A stretch of DNA of 40,918 nucleotides from Prorocentrum cordatum. Its lineage: Eukaryota > Sar > Dinophyceae > Prorocentrales > Prorocentraceae. Each line of letters starts with the position of its first letter. The first letter of the stretch is position 1. The notes beneath the pieces are model-generated. The model saw only the letters and a list, made by a program, of their open reading frames with translations, did not search any database and was not told where the DNA came from. Location: positions 30,001-70,918 of the forward strand of contig CAUYUJ010004341.1 in NCBI GenBank assembly GCA_963575745.1. Direction: 5' to 3'. Positions 16,678-27,659 of this stretch are shown piece by piece. A program made the translations under genes and the position numbers.

Positions 16678-18909
16678 ATGGCGACTTCCGCCGAAGAGCC
16701 AGCTGAGAAGCGTCCGCGTCAGGCCAAGCTTGGCTTTGGTGTCGTTGGCTGTGGAATGGGTGCAGAGACCCACGCATGGTGCTTCGCGAAGATGGAGGAG
16801 GCTCGCTTCGTTGCCGTTTTCGGCCGCGATCCCGACAAGGCAGCTGCATTTGCCACACGGTGGGGGGCCGAGCGTTCCTACAGCAGTTACGAGGCCTTCT
16901 GTGCGGACCGCGATATCGACATTGTTGTTATACAGCTGCCTCCAGCAGATCCCGCCGTCGTGCTTGCGCGACAGAGCAGGAAGAAGACTGAATATAATTA
17001 GGAACACTGCAATTCCGACGACTGGTCCGAATTGGGACGGTTTGTAGTTTCGACCTCCGTCTTCGTCCGCGCGGCAGGGGGGAGGTCGAGTGCATGGCCC
17101 GCGGCAGTTCAGCGAGCGGTCTGAGCTGAGGTGGCTCATGAATTCCACCTCATCTTCGTCCGCATCTTGGGGATGAGGAGGAGGAGGAGGAGGAGGAGGA
17201 GGAGGAGGAGGAGGGAGAGGAGGAGGAGGAGGGGGAGGAGGAGGAAGAGGAGGAGGGGAGGAGGAGGAGGAGGAGGAGGAGGAGGAGGAGGGGGAGATGC
17301 AGAACATGAAGACAAGGAGGGGAAGGCCACTTATGGGCTCCCTTCGGCCCTGCTGGGAGCCTCCTCTGGGACTTATGGGGGCCCCTTGAAAACCTCTGCG
17401 GGTTCCTTGGGCGACTCGTGGGGCCTGTTGGGCCGTCTTAGGGGGCGCTTGGTCCGTCTGACGCCTTCGGAGGCCGTCTTGGTGGCCTCTCTGGGCCGTC
17501 TTGGTGCCCTCTGGGAGAGTTTAAGGGCCTTCTAGGAGTTCCTTTCGGAGGCTCTTGGGCGATCTTGGTGTCCTCTTGAGCCGACTTTGGTCCCTCTTTG
17601 TGTGCCTCCTGGGCTGCCTTGGAGCTACCTTGGAGGCCTCTTGGGCTGTCTTGGGCGGTCGGAGCCCCAAACAGATGAGACCCTCAACCTGTTTCAAACA
17701 CTTACGGGCAATCCATACTTGTTTGCCTCCTCGGGCTCTCCTGACGACCCTTTTTCAGCCCTCTTGGGTCTTCTTGAAAGCCTTTCAAGTCATCTGGATG
17801 CCGTTTTGGAACCTCAAATGCCGACTTGAGCCATCTTGGGCCGTCTGGGTGTTCATCTTGGCTGCCTTGGAAGCCGTCTTGAGAGCCCTATTCGCCGATT
17901 GGATACGGATGATATCGCCGGATAGCAAAGTCGGAGGGACGATATTTTAGGTGTGCGCGGTGTGAGGGGGGGTCGTCCCTGAATAACTAAATACCTTCTA
18001 GACAACAGACGGGCATTCCAACACGCCCTCCCCATGTAGGCACGGTGGCGGATCTGTGTTCCGAACAGCCTCCACCGCGATTTCGCGGTGCCTGCAGCCA
18101 CGGCGGGGAAACATTTGGTAGTTGAGAAGCCACTCGACACGTCGCTTGAACGGGGCCTGGAGATAGCCCGCGCGTGTCGCGACAACGGCGTCGTACTCAC
18201 TGGTATATACCAGATGCGCTTCTGCGGGGCCACGAGGCGCATCGAAGAGGCCATCCGAGCCGGCCGCTTGGGAACTCTTATCCATTGCGATGTGCAGGAC
18301 AAGGAGTTCCGCGATGGTACAGCCTACTATGGTGACAAGGGTGACCACTCCTGGGCTGGAAAAAAGGATCTTGCTGGTGGAGGTTGCCTCACAACCCAGT
18401 CTTCGCATGTGCTCGACCTCATGCACACTTTTATGGGTGATGCTAAAAGTGTATTTGCAAAGACACGGACTGCCCTACACAACATCGATGTGGAGGACAT
18501 TTGTTCAGCCATTGTCACGTTCAAAAGCGGGGCCACCGCCACTGTGAATTCAATGACATGCATACGGCCAGCGTTCAAACACCGTGTTGAGGTGCATGGC
18601 TCAAAGGGCACCGTTATCATGAACGGGGAATACGACAAGATCATATTCTGGGACGTGGAGGGCGAGCCCAAGGTCGACGATTTTGGATCCTTCGGTATAA
18701 CTGACATTTCAGACCCCCACGGGTTCCCCATGGACCGGCACATCGCCAACCTCAGGGACGCCATCGGCGCCGTCAGGAGCGGTGGCCAGCAACGGCCGCT
18801 CCTCGACGCGGACGCCTTCCTGAAGTCCGAACTCCTCCGTCTGAGCATGTACGAGTCCGCCAGAAGTGGCAGGGAGGTGGAGATCGACTACTCCAAGATA
18901 GCCCTCTGA
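16678..18909 (+). CDS. Gfo/Idh/MocA-family NAD(P)-dependent oxidoreductase, two exons
   Basis: Exon 1 runs from ATG 16678 to about 16938 and exon 2 from about 18061 to TGA 18909, roughly 369 residues if joined, normal for the family. Exon 1 gives a Rossmann fold: LGFGVVGCGMGA (nucleotide-binding GxGxxG, residues ~18-29), VAVFGRDPDKAAAFA, and the beta strand DIDIVVI. Exon 2 supplies PNSLHRDFAV, then AGKHLVVEKPLDTS with the EKP motif, then GGGCLTTQSSHVLDLMHTFM, the GGGxLxxxxxHxxD stretch of the C-terminal substrate domain. The family oxidises or reduces sugars and related alcohols with NAD(P). No signal peptide is obvious, so it is probably cytosolic; the substrate cannot be told. Spliced-leader relics sit just upstream, so the gene was probably reinserted from mRNA. 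The exact splice junctions are unresolved. Confidence 0.85.
17173..17292 (+). repeat. GGA purine tract
   Basis: About 120 bp of (GGA)n inside the interruption of the oxidoreductase gene. Confidence 0.95.
17330..17900 (+). repeat. GGCCTCTTGGG/GGCCGTCTTGG degenerate repeat
   Basis: Loose repetition of (C/T)GTCTTGG(G/T)(C/G/T) and GCCTC(T/C)TGGG words about 20-30 bp apart. It fills most of the oxidoreductase interruption. The same type lies at 33935-34722 and, inverted, at 5600-5910, 6430-6530 and 32650-32895. Confidence 0.7.
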
Positions 18910-19355
18910 GCGTCGGCGGTCATGGCACCACCCGCGGCAGACAGGACGGTCGCCCGGCGCCGCACCCCGTCGACGGTCGAACGTTCCTCGCGATGATCCA
19001 CGGTGTCACATGTTGTTCGCGGCGTCGGATCTCGGGGTAGGGGTTGAGGGAGCGGGGAGGGATGAAGGGAGGAGGGTCGGCAGGAGGGAGGACCGAGGCA
19101 GGTGGCAGGCAAGGGGCAAAGGGGGCAAGGGGCCTCCTGGGAGTGAGGAGGCTCCCCTGGTGATCCAAGAATCCTGAAGCCCTCCCCTGCCCTTCCTCCC
19201 TCTCCCCCTCCCTCTACCCTTCCCTCCCTCTACCCTGCCCTTCCTCCTCCCTCCCTCTCGCTCCCTCCCTCTACCCTGCCCTTCCTCCTGGAATGAGAAC
19301 GCCCAGGTCACGAGATCGATGCAGGGACCGGCCCTCCATTCTTGTAGATGCTGGA
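18910..19355. other. Downstream region; no gene, CCCTCC-rich stretch
   Basis: Follows the oxidoreductase stop codon. 19020-19130 is G/A-rich and 19165-19290 is CCCTCC/CTACCCTGCC-rich with an imperfect ~45-bp repeat. No polyadenylation signal or second gene can be supported. Confidence 0.5.
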
Positions 19356-19400
19356 GTTTTGAAACGAATGAGCGCATCGCTATGGCGAGAGCCGCATGTT
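19356..19400 (+). repeat. Dispersed repeat, relative of the 1-113 unit
   Basis: TTTTGAAACGAATGAGCGCA, then TCGCTATGGCGAGAGCCGCA and TGTTGG, parallels the sequence at about 69-113, with the same order of words. Confidence 0.6.
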
Positions 19401-20270
19401 GGACGCCACCAGCACTTCAGCCTTGCAATTTCTGGAATATGTTAAAAGTGTGCGCGCGGCTCCAAGGCGTGTCCTGCACGGTCGCCACCAGCTACCAGCT
19501 ATGAGAGCAAATGTATGCGGCGCTGACACCTATACTCTATATTAAGTTTCGATTATTTCCCCTAGAAGTGAACAAACTGCGCATCGCGTCGACAACGGTG
19601 TCGTGATATGATGTGCATCGCAAGCATGTCGAGTTGATTGACGATTCCTGTCTCGGGCGCGGGTGAGTGCATTAGAAGTGTCAGGCTGTTGTGGAAATTA
19701 ATTGATCTTGGGTATGCGTACAGATACTTATTCGAATGTTACACACACCGCCTATACCCGAGTTCGCCTGCACCTCATTTTTTGTTGGCAAGGTCCAGGC
19801 ATCGCTCACAACCAGGATGGCCTGGGTGGGTCGTTACGTCCTCAGGTACCGGGGTGATCGTGGCTGTGGCAGCGGCATTGAATGCCCGCGGTTGAGGGTT
19901 TCCGCGGAAAGACCAGTAGATTGTGCCTCGTTGTGCCAAGGCGAGACGGGCTTAGATGTAGATGAATCCTCTTTCAATTTGGGAAACCACCGCCTCTCTA
20001 CCTTTTTGAACTTTTTGTTATTGCCACGTATATTACGTTTGGTTTCGGAGGAGCAAGTGTAAGGAAGCCTTAAGCCCAACGCCCAACCCGACATACGGCC
20101 ACATTTGGTAGTGAAACAGGTGAAGGTATGTATAGGCAAGGGGTGGAGAGGGAGAGGGAGCTTACGCAGTGGTTGCTTACAGCTTCGGGCGCCGTCATGT
20201 GTTTCAACTCCAGCTTTGTTTCACAGCGTGTTTCTGTTTGCCAGCGTGGAGCCCAACCTGTGTGTGTCGA
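19401..20270. other. No recognisable gene
   Basis: Moderately AT-richer, unique-looking DNA. A minus-strand ORF at 19834-20139 is not low complexity (VERRWFPKLKEDSSTSKP) but shows no domain I recognise, and no start context or neighbour supports it. Confidence 0.45.
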
Positions 20271-20274
20271 GCCA

Positions 20275-20495
20275 TCGATGTTGCCAATCTATGTTGTGCA
20301 ATGTATGTGAAGCAATCGAGGCTGTGCAATCTCTGTGGGGCAACCTGGGTGGTGCAATATAGGTGTTCCAATGAATGCTGTGCAACATATGTTGTGCAAT
20401 CCACGAGGTGCAAGTTTTGAGGTGCATCCGATGAAGTGCAATCAATGTGGGATACTATATGTGGTGTGATCTATGCGGTGCATGATCCACTTGCC
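20275..20495 (+). repeat. ~20-bp minisatellite, GTGCAATCTATGTG type
   Basis: Imperfect units such as TTGTGCAATGTATGTGAAG, GTGCAATCTCTGTGGGG and GTGCAACATATGTTGTGCAA. The same type recurs at about 23035-23145, immediately before macrosatellite unit 3. Confidence 0.7.
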
Positions 20496-20499
20496 GAAC

Positions 20500-22300
20500 T
20501 TGACGTTGTCAACTCCACTGCTCGCGCAATCATCCCATGCTGGAGCGATTTCGATGAGTGCTGGGTGCTGAATGTCGTCGACGACGGCGGCGACGACGAC
20601 GACGCCGACGTCGACGACGAAGACGACGACGACGCCGACGACGACGAAGACGACGACGACGTCGCCAACGAAGACGTCGACGAGGGAGGAGGGAGGACGA
20701 CGACGGCGACAACGACGACAACGACGACAACGACGAGGGAGGAGGGAGGACGGCGACGACGCGAACGACGAAGAAGGAGGAAGGACGGCGACGCCGACGA
20801 CGACAACGACGAGGGAGGAGGGAAGACGACGACGACAACGATGACGACGACGACGGCGACAAAATAGGAGGGACGACGACGAGACGCCGACGACGGACGA
20901 CGACGACGACGAGGAAGGAGGAGGAACGACGACCGCGGCGACGACGACGGAAACGACCACGACGCCAAAGTGGACGACGACGATGAACACGAGGAAAGTT
21001 AGAGCGCGACGCAGGCGACGACGACGACGACGCGGGAGGAGGGAGGACGGCGACGACGACGACGACGACGACGCAAGAGCGCGCGCGCACGCTTTTGTTG
21101 AAAATCCGTGTTGCGAAACACTTGTTTTGTATGTTTTTGGAGACACGATTTTGAAATCCGTCCGAAACCGATGGGTTTTGAAGGATTTCGGCATACGCGC
21201 GCGACGACGCGCGCGTCTGCACGTCGCCCCATTTTTTGCAGAGGATTCTCGCGACACGGCACACGCGCAAGGGCGTTCGACAGACTTCGACATGCGCGCG
21301 CGAAGCCCGTTTGAGTGCAATTTGTGAAAATCTTAAAACACCCATGGTTTTTTTCAAGATTTCGCGAGAGCTCGCGCTGAAGTTTTTTTAGCAAATCAGT
21401 GTTGCGAAATCCTGTGTTTGTGTATGTTTTTTTTGAAGCTCGATTGCGAAATCCTTCCGGCACCGAGAGTTTTGGAAGGATTTTGGCAGGCGCGCAAGAC
21501 GACGCGCGCGTGTGCACTTCGTTTTGTTTTTTGCAAAGGATTCGTGAAAAAGTCTGATGTTAGAACAACAACTATCCCCGCGTATGTTTTGTTTTTGTAA
21601 AAAAAGAGAGAGGGAACCTCAGGGGGGGGGAACCCAGTTGGCCTGGGACATTGTGATTTCATACTTCGGATGGACATGTGGTCAGAAGCATATGTGATTT
21701 GCATAGGACGCGGGGGGGCGATAACGCCGGAGGGGGCAGAGCTCATTCTCTTTTTAGTAATTTTTGTTCGCAGTGAGTTGTCAACCCCACTGCTCGCGCA
21801 AACATCCCACCCACCCACCCGCAACTTGGTTTGCACAATCTCTTAAGACCGTGACGGTGGGTACCAAATGGCGCTTGGCAGCGACAGCGACGCCGACGAC
21901 GCTAGCGACAACGACGACGACGACGCCGCCGACAACGACTACGACGACACCGACGACGTCTCCAACGACTTCGACGACGCCGACAACGACGACGACGACG
22001 ACGTCACCGACGACGACGACGACGACAACGACGATGGCAACGGCGACGATGACGACGCCGACGACGACGACACCGACGACGACGACGTCAACGACGCCGA
22101 CGACGCCGACGACGACGACGACGGCGACGACGTCGCCGACGTCGACGACGACGCCGACGCCAACGACGACGACGAGGACGACCACGGCGACAACGACGAC
22201 GGAAACGACCACGACGCCAAAGAGGACGACGACGACGAACACGAGGAAAGACAGAGCACGACGTGGGCGACGACGACGACGACGACGCGGGAGGAGGGAG

Positions 22301-22331
<31 letters not shown>

Positions 22332-25136
22332 TCGCAAGATTGCGCGCGCACGCTTTTGTTGAAAATCCGTGTTGCGAACCCTGGTGTTTCAGTAGGTTGT
22401 TCGGAGACACGATTTTGAAGTCCTTCCAAAACCGATGGGTTTTGAAGGATTTCGGCATACGCGCGCGACGACGCGCGCGTCTGCACTTCGTCCGGATTCT
22501 CGCGACGGCGCACGCGCAAGGGCGTTCGACAGATTTCGACATGGTTTTCTTAATATTTCCCAAATCTTAAGAAACACCCATGGTTTTCTCAAGATTTCGC
22601 GAGAGCTCGCGCGTAAGTTTTTTAAGCAAATCAGTGTTGCGAAATCCGTTGTTTTTATACGTTTTTTGGAAACTCGATTGCGAAATCCTTCCGGCACCGA
22701 AGGTGTTTGGAGGATTTCGGCATGCGCGCGCCTCGACGCGCGCGTGCGTACTTCGTCCCATTTGTTGGAAAAGGATTAGTGAACAAGTTTTATTTTATAG
22801 CAAAATATTTCGCCGCATCGTTTTGTTTGTTTCTCTCTCTCTCTCTTTCTCTCTTATATATATATATACATAAGGAACCTCAGGGGGAGGAACCCGGCAG
22901 GCCTGGGACATTGCGATTTCAGATTTAGAATAGACATGTGGTCAGAACCATATGTGATTTACATAGGACGCGGGGTAGTGATAACGCGGGGGGGGGTAGA
23001 GTTTATATCTCTTTTAGAAGGGAGGATAAAGTATAATCTATGGTGCGCAGTGCACGTGGAGCAATCTACGTGGTGAATCTAGGGATTGTAAAATGTGCTG
23101 TGAACCCGTCGTGGTGCAGTCTACGAGATGCAATCCACTCTGCGGAACTTGAAGTCGTCATCTCCACTGCTCGCGCAAACATCCCACCCACCCACCCGCA
23201 ACTTGGTTTGCAAAACCTGTTAAGACCGACTACGACGACACCGACGACAACGACTAGGAAAACACCGACGACGTCTCCGACGACTTCGACGACGACAACG
23301 ACGCCGACGACGACGAAGAGGACGACGACGACGACGACGCCAACGAAGGCGACGACGAGGAAGGAGGAAGGACGACGACGGCGACAACGACGACAACGAC
23401 GAAGGAGGAGGGAGGACGGTGACGACGCGAACGACGACGAAGGAGGAAGGACGGCGACGCCGACGACGACAACGACGAGGGAGGAGGGAAGACGACGACG
23501 ACAACGACGAACACGACGGCGACGACATAGGAGGGACGACGATGAGACGCCGACGACGGACGACGACGACGTGGGAGGAGGAGGAAGGACGACCACGGCG
23601 ATGACGACGACGGAAACGACCACGACGCCAAAGAGAACGACGACGACAAACAGGAGAAAAGACAGAGGACGACGTAGGCGACGACGACGAGGAGGGAGGA
23701 CGGCGACGACCACGACGACGACGACGACGCAAGAGCGCGCGCGCGCACGCTTTCGTTGAAAATCCGTATAGGTTTTTTGGACGCACGATTTTGAAATCCT
23801 TCCGAAACCGATGGGTTTTGAAGGTTTTCGGCATACGTCCGCGACGACGCGCGCGTCTGCACTTCGTCCCATTTGTTGCAGAGGATTCTCGCGACGGCAC
23901 ACGCGCAAGGGCGTTCGACAGATTTCGACATGCGCGCGCGCGGAGCCCGTTTGGTAGCATTTTGTGAAAATCTTGAAAAACCTATGGTTTTCTTAAGATT
24001 TCGCAAGACCTCGCGCGGAAGTTTTTTTAGCAAATCAGTGTTGCGAAACCAAGTGTTTTTGTATGTTGTTTTGGAAACTCGATTGCGAAATCCTTCCGGC
24101 ACCGAAGGTTTTTGAAGGATTTCGGCATGCGCGCGCGACGACGCGCGCGTGCGCACTTCGTCCCTTTTTTGCAAGGGATTCGCGAAAAAGTGTTATGTTA
24201 GAAAGAAAAATGTCCCCGCATAGTGTTATTTGACAGGGAACCGCAGGGGGGGGGATACCGGCTTGGCTGGGATGGTATGAATTCATATTTAGGATGGACA
24301 TGTGGTCAGAATCATATGTGATTTACAGCACGCGCGGGGGACCCGATAAGTCCGGGGGGGGGGGGTAGAATCTATTAGTTTTTTAGAAAGGAGAATCTGT
24401 GCGGCAATAATCTTGACCGTCTTGAAGCTGTCCTCTCCACTGCTCGTGCAAACATCCCACCCTCCCACCCGCAACTTGGTCGCAAGACCTCTTCAGACAA
24501 GACCGTGACGGTAGGTACCACATGGCACTTGGCCACGACACCGATGCCGACGACGACAGCGACATCGACGACGACGGCGCCGCCGACAGCGACTGCGACG
24601 ACACCGACGACGTCTCCAATGTTTTCGACGGCGACAACGACGACGACGACGACACGACGACGACGACAACGACGCCGACGACGACGACGAAGACGACGAC
24701 GACGTCGCCAACGGAGACGACGACGAGGGAGGAGAAAAAACGACGACGGCGACAACGACGACAACGACGATGGAGGAGGGAAGACGGCGACGACGCCAAC
24801 GACGAAGAAGGAGGAAGGACGGCGACGCCGACGACGACAACGACGAGGGAGGAGGGAAGACGACGACGATGACAACGACGACGAAGACGACGACGACGGC
24901 GACGAAATGAAAGGACGACGACGAGACGCCGACGACGGACGACGACGACGAGGGAGGAGGATAACGACGAGGGAGGAGTGAAGACCACGACGACGACGAC
25001 GACGACGACGGCGACGAAATTGGAGGGACAACGACGAGACGCCGACGAAGACAACGAGGGAGGAAGGACGACCACGGCGACAACGACGACGGAAACGACG
25101 ACGACGCCAAGACGACGACGACGACGAAAGACAGAA

Positions 25137-25171
<35 letters not shown>

Positions 25172-25905
25172 GGGAGGAGGGAGGACGACGACGACGACGA
25201 CGACGCAAGAGCGCGCGCGCGTGCGCTTTTGTTGAAAATCCGTGTTGCGAAACCTTGGGTTCTTGTAGGTTTTTTGGACGCACGATTTTGAAATCCTTCC
25301 GAAACCGATGGTTTTTGAAGGATTTCGGCATACGCCCGCGACGACGCGCGCGTCTGCACTTCGTCTCATTTTTTGCAGAGGATTCTCGCGACGGCACACG
25401 CGCAAGGGAGTTCGACAGATTTCGACATGCGCGCGCGCGAAGCCCGTTTGGTAGCATTTTGTGAAAATCTTGGAAAACCTATGGTGTTCTTAAGATTTCG
25501 CAAGACCTCGCGCGGAAGTTTTTTTAGCAAATCAGTGTTGCGAAACCATGTGTTTTTGTATGTTTTTTGGGAAACTCGATTGCGACATCCTTCCGGCACC
25601 GAAGGTTTTTTGAAGGATTTCGGCATGCGCGCGCGACGACGCGCGCGTGTGCACTTCGTCTCGTTTTTTGCAAGGGATTCGCGAAAAAGTGCTATGTTAG
25701 AACAGACAATGTCACCGCATAGTGTTTTTTTTTTTTTTTTACCAGGGAACCGCAGGGGGGGGAACCCGGCTTGGCTGGGATGGTATGAGTTCATTTTTAG
25801 GATGGACATGTGGTCAGAATCGTATGTAATTTACAGCACGCGCGGGGGTCCCGATAAGTCCGGGGGGGGGGCAGGGGGAGAATTTATTAGTCTTTCAGAA
25901 AGGAG
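20500..25905 (+). repeat. Macrosatellite, four units of ~1.27-1.48 kb
   Basis: Units begin near 20500, 21771, 23151 and 24424 with TCCACTGCTCGCGCAA(A/T)CATCCCA (unit 2 has CCCCACTG, unit 4 GCTCGTGCAA). Each has: a (GAC)n/(GAGGAGGGAGGAC) stretch of 400-750 bp; submodule A with GTTGAAAATCCGTGTTGCGA (no GTGTTGCGA in unit 3); submodule B about 300 bp later with AGCAAATCAGTGTTGCGAAA; and a tail with GGAACC(T/G)CAGGGGG, GGACATGTGGTCAGAA and a G-run. Unit length varies mainly in the triplet tract. The long Asp-, Ser- or Arg-rich ORFs are by-products. Confidence 0.9.
23785..24150. repeat. Paired hairpin submodules in macrosatellite unit 3 (example)
   Basis: Submodules A and B each contain GAAATCCTTC and GAAGGATTTC as inverted arms (B at 24087-24096 and 24114-24123, extended by one C-G pair). 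Soon after comes a second inverted motif, GCGCGCGACGACGCGCGCG. The arrangement recurs in all four units, so eight times in total. A few arms are weakened, for example GAAATCCGTC in unit 1A, GAAGTCCTTC in unit 2A and GACATCCTTC in unit 4B. Confidence 0.8.
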
Positions 25906-25962
25906 AATACACGTGCAGTCCTGGATGTGCGGACGAGGCGGCGGAGGGGAGGCGACGGCGAT

Positions 25963-26135
25963 CACGGAGCCACCAGACGGACGCCGAGGCCCAGACGACG
26001 GGCAACGACGAGGCGGCGACGGGGCGGCGGCGGGGCGGCGACGGCGACCACGGAGCCGCCAGACGGACCCCCAGGCCCAGACGACGGGCAACGACGAGGC
26101 GGCGACGGGGCGGCGGCGGGGCGGCGACGGCGACC
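25963..26135 (+). repeat. 86-bp tandem duplication, GC-rich
   Basis: CACGGAGCC(A/G)CCAGACGGAC starts at 25963 and 26049, each followed by GCCCAGACGACGGGCAACGA and GGCGGCGACGGGGCGGCGGC. Confidence 0.9.
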
Positions 26136-26800
26136 GATCCCCTGGCCCAGTTCCCCTAGAGCAAAAGCTGAGAATTCTGAAGTGCAAGCACCGTTTGGGC
26201 AACTCTTTGGGGAGCACTCGCTTTTTTCCCTCCGCCCCATTCCCTTGCCTCCTCGCTCCCCCGCTTCCCTCACTCCTCCTCCTCCTCCTCCTCCTCCTCC
26301 TCCTCCTCCACCACCTCCTCCTCCTCCTCCTCCTCCTTCCTCGCTCCTCCTCCTCCCCCTTCCTCGCTCCTCCGGCTGCAGGCGTTCGCCTACCAGTGGC
26401 TCCTGGCGCTCAAGGCGCACGTGCAGGCCCTGGGCGTCGAGGCCCCCCCTCGCGGGCGCCGCCTCCTCTGCGCCTCTCGCGGCGGCGGGGAGGCCCGGAG
26501 GACCTCCTGGGAGGCCACGGGGAGGGGCAGGCGCAGCAAGAGGAGGGTAAGGACGAGAGAGGGGGAGAGCGGGGAGGACGGGGGCGCGAGAGAGGGGGAG
26601 CCGGAGGGGGAGAACGAGGAGGACGGGTGCAAGGAGGAGTGAGAGTTGGAAGAGAGAGAGAGAGAGAGATAGCGAGAAACAAGAAGAGAGGAAGATAGGA
26701 CGAGGAGGAACAGGAAGATAATTAAAACTAAAATGAGGCTGCAGAGGAGGAGGAGGAGGAGGAGGAGGAGGAGGAGGCGGGCAACGTCGACGGGAAAGAG
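26136..26800. repeat. Low-complexity block: CCT, then GAG/GGA tracts
   Basis: (CCT)n at 26272-26365, GAG-rich DNA at 26510-26660, (GA)n at 26650-26670 and (GGA)n at 26740-26778. No gene can be supported inside. Confidence 0.8.
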
Positions 26801-27225
26801 GAGGTGGATGAGGAACAGAGTAATCCCGACAAGCACCAACGATGCTTCAATACGCCCCCCCGTGCAAAGCTTCTCATGATATCTTTCAATGAATGAGCTG
26901 CCTCCAGCAATTCCGCCACCGTGCCAGCAACGCGCGCACTTCTGATATAGCTCGTACAGCACATGCCGGAGCCTACAGTTTCGTTGCCTGTGCACATTTC
27001 GACACATTCCTTCTGTCACTTGATGCAAATGGGTTATGTACATCAAAGGGTAATTGGTTCCCGCCCTCCTGCGCTGGTTTTTCGTTTTGAATAGAGCGCT
27101 GCGGTCGCGAGCCCCTTCCTCCCGCCTCCCCCATCCTCTCTCCCTTCCGCCTCTTACCGCGCTCTCGCGCCTCCTACCTGGATCTTTCCTGCTTGCCAGC
27201 CTGTTTCCTACCTCGCCGTCCCAAG
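26801..27225. other. No recognisable gene
   Basis: Mostly unique-looking DNA. A minus frame around 26960-26830 (ARVAGTVAELLEAAHSLKDI) is not repetitive but too short and isolated to call. Confidence 0.45.
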
Positions 27226-27600
27226 TGACCTCGCCATCCCTGGGTTGCTGCGAACTGCGAATATGGCGCCATGTTCCAGGGCTGCTGTGGGTCAGCGGGG
27301 TGACGTATTATGCAGGTTCATCTCAACCTCGCCATTCCTGGTGGACTGCGAATCTGTTGACACTTTCGAGGGCTGCCGAGGGGTCCAGCGAAGTGACGTA
27401 GTATGCAGATCCGAATGAGACCCGTCGCCATCCTGGGGGGCTGAGAACTGCGAAGCTGTCGACGCGTCCAGGAGCAGCTGGGGGCTCCAGCGGAGTGACG
27501 TCTTACACAGATCTACATTCGACCTCGCCACCCTTGGGGCTTGGAACTGCGAATTTAGTCGACACCTTCGGGCAAACTTGCGAGGGTCAGGAATGACGAT
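27226..27600 (+). repeat. ~98-bp tandem repeat, about four copies
   Basis: CCTCGCCATCCCTGG-type landmarks start at about 27229, 27327, 27423 and 27523. Each is followed by GAACTGCGAA or a variant, a CCAG(G/C)GG-like part and GTGACGT. Copies are diverged. A single inverted relative is at about 9650-9682. Confidence 0.75.
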
Positions 27601-27659
27601 GAAACCAGGTCGCGTGGCGGGTCAGGCCTCAGGAGTGAGTTCTCATATGGTTGTAGAAC

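Larger units (their letters stand above)
16939..18060 (+). other. 1.1-kb interruption (intron or insertion) in the oxidoreductase
   Basis: Without removal, the exon 1 frame stops at 17001 and exon 2 lacks a start. Several junctions keep frame and family match: VVI/CVPNSLH (removing 16933-18054), VVIQL/PNSLH (16939-18060) or VVIQLPP/NSLH (16944-18062). None has GT...AG ends. The nearest upstream AG (18038-18039) would add the residues ARWR. An imperfect inverted repeat lies just inside the edges: CAGATCCCGCCGTCGTGC (16946-16963) against GCACGGTGGCGGATCTG (18040-18056). TCC occurs at both boundaries (16941-16943 and 18060-18062). The body holds a GGA tract and GGCCTCTTGGG-type repeats. Confidence 0.7.

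Noticed and set aside
16678-17001. Short stand-alone 107-codon protein for exon 1
   Set aside because: It carries only the nucleotide-binding half, and the missing half follows in frame-compatible form downstream, so a split gene is the better reading.
20530-25460. Long Asp-, Thr-, Arg- and Ser/Val-rich ORFs on both strands
   Set aside because: All derive from the (GAC)n/(GGA)n tracts of the macrosatellite, and overlapping frames are open on both strands.
25373-26698. 441-codon plus-strand ORF
   Set aside because: It crosses a macrosatellite tail, an 86-bp repeat and CCT/GAG tracts, with no domain-like segment.
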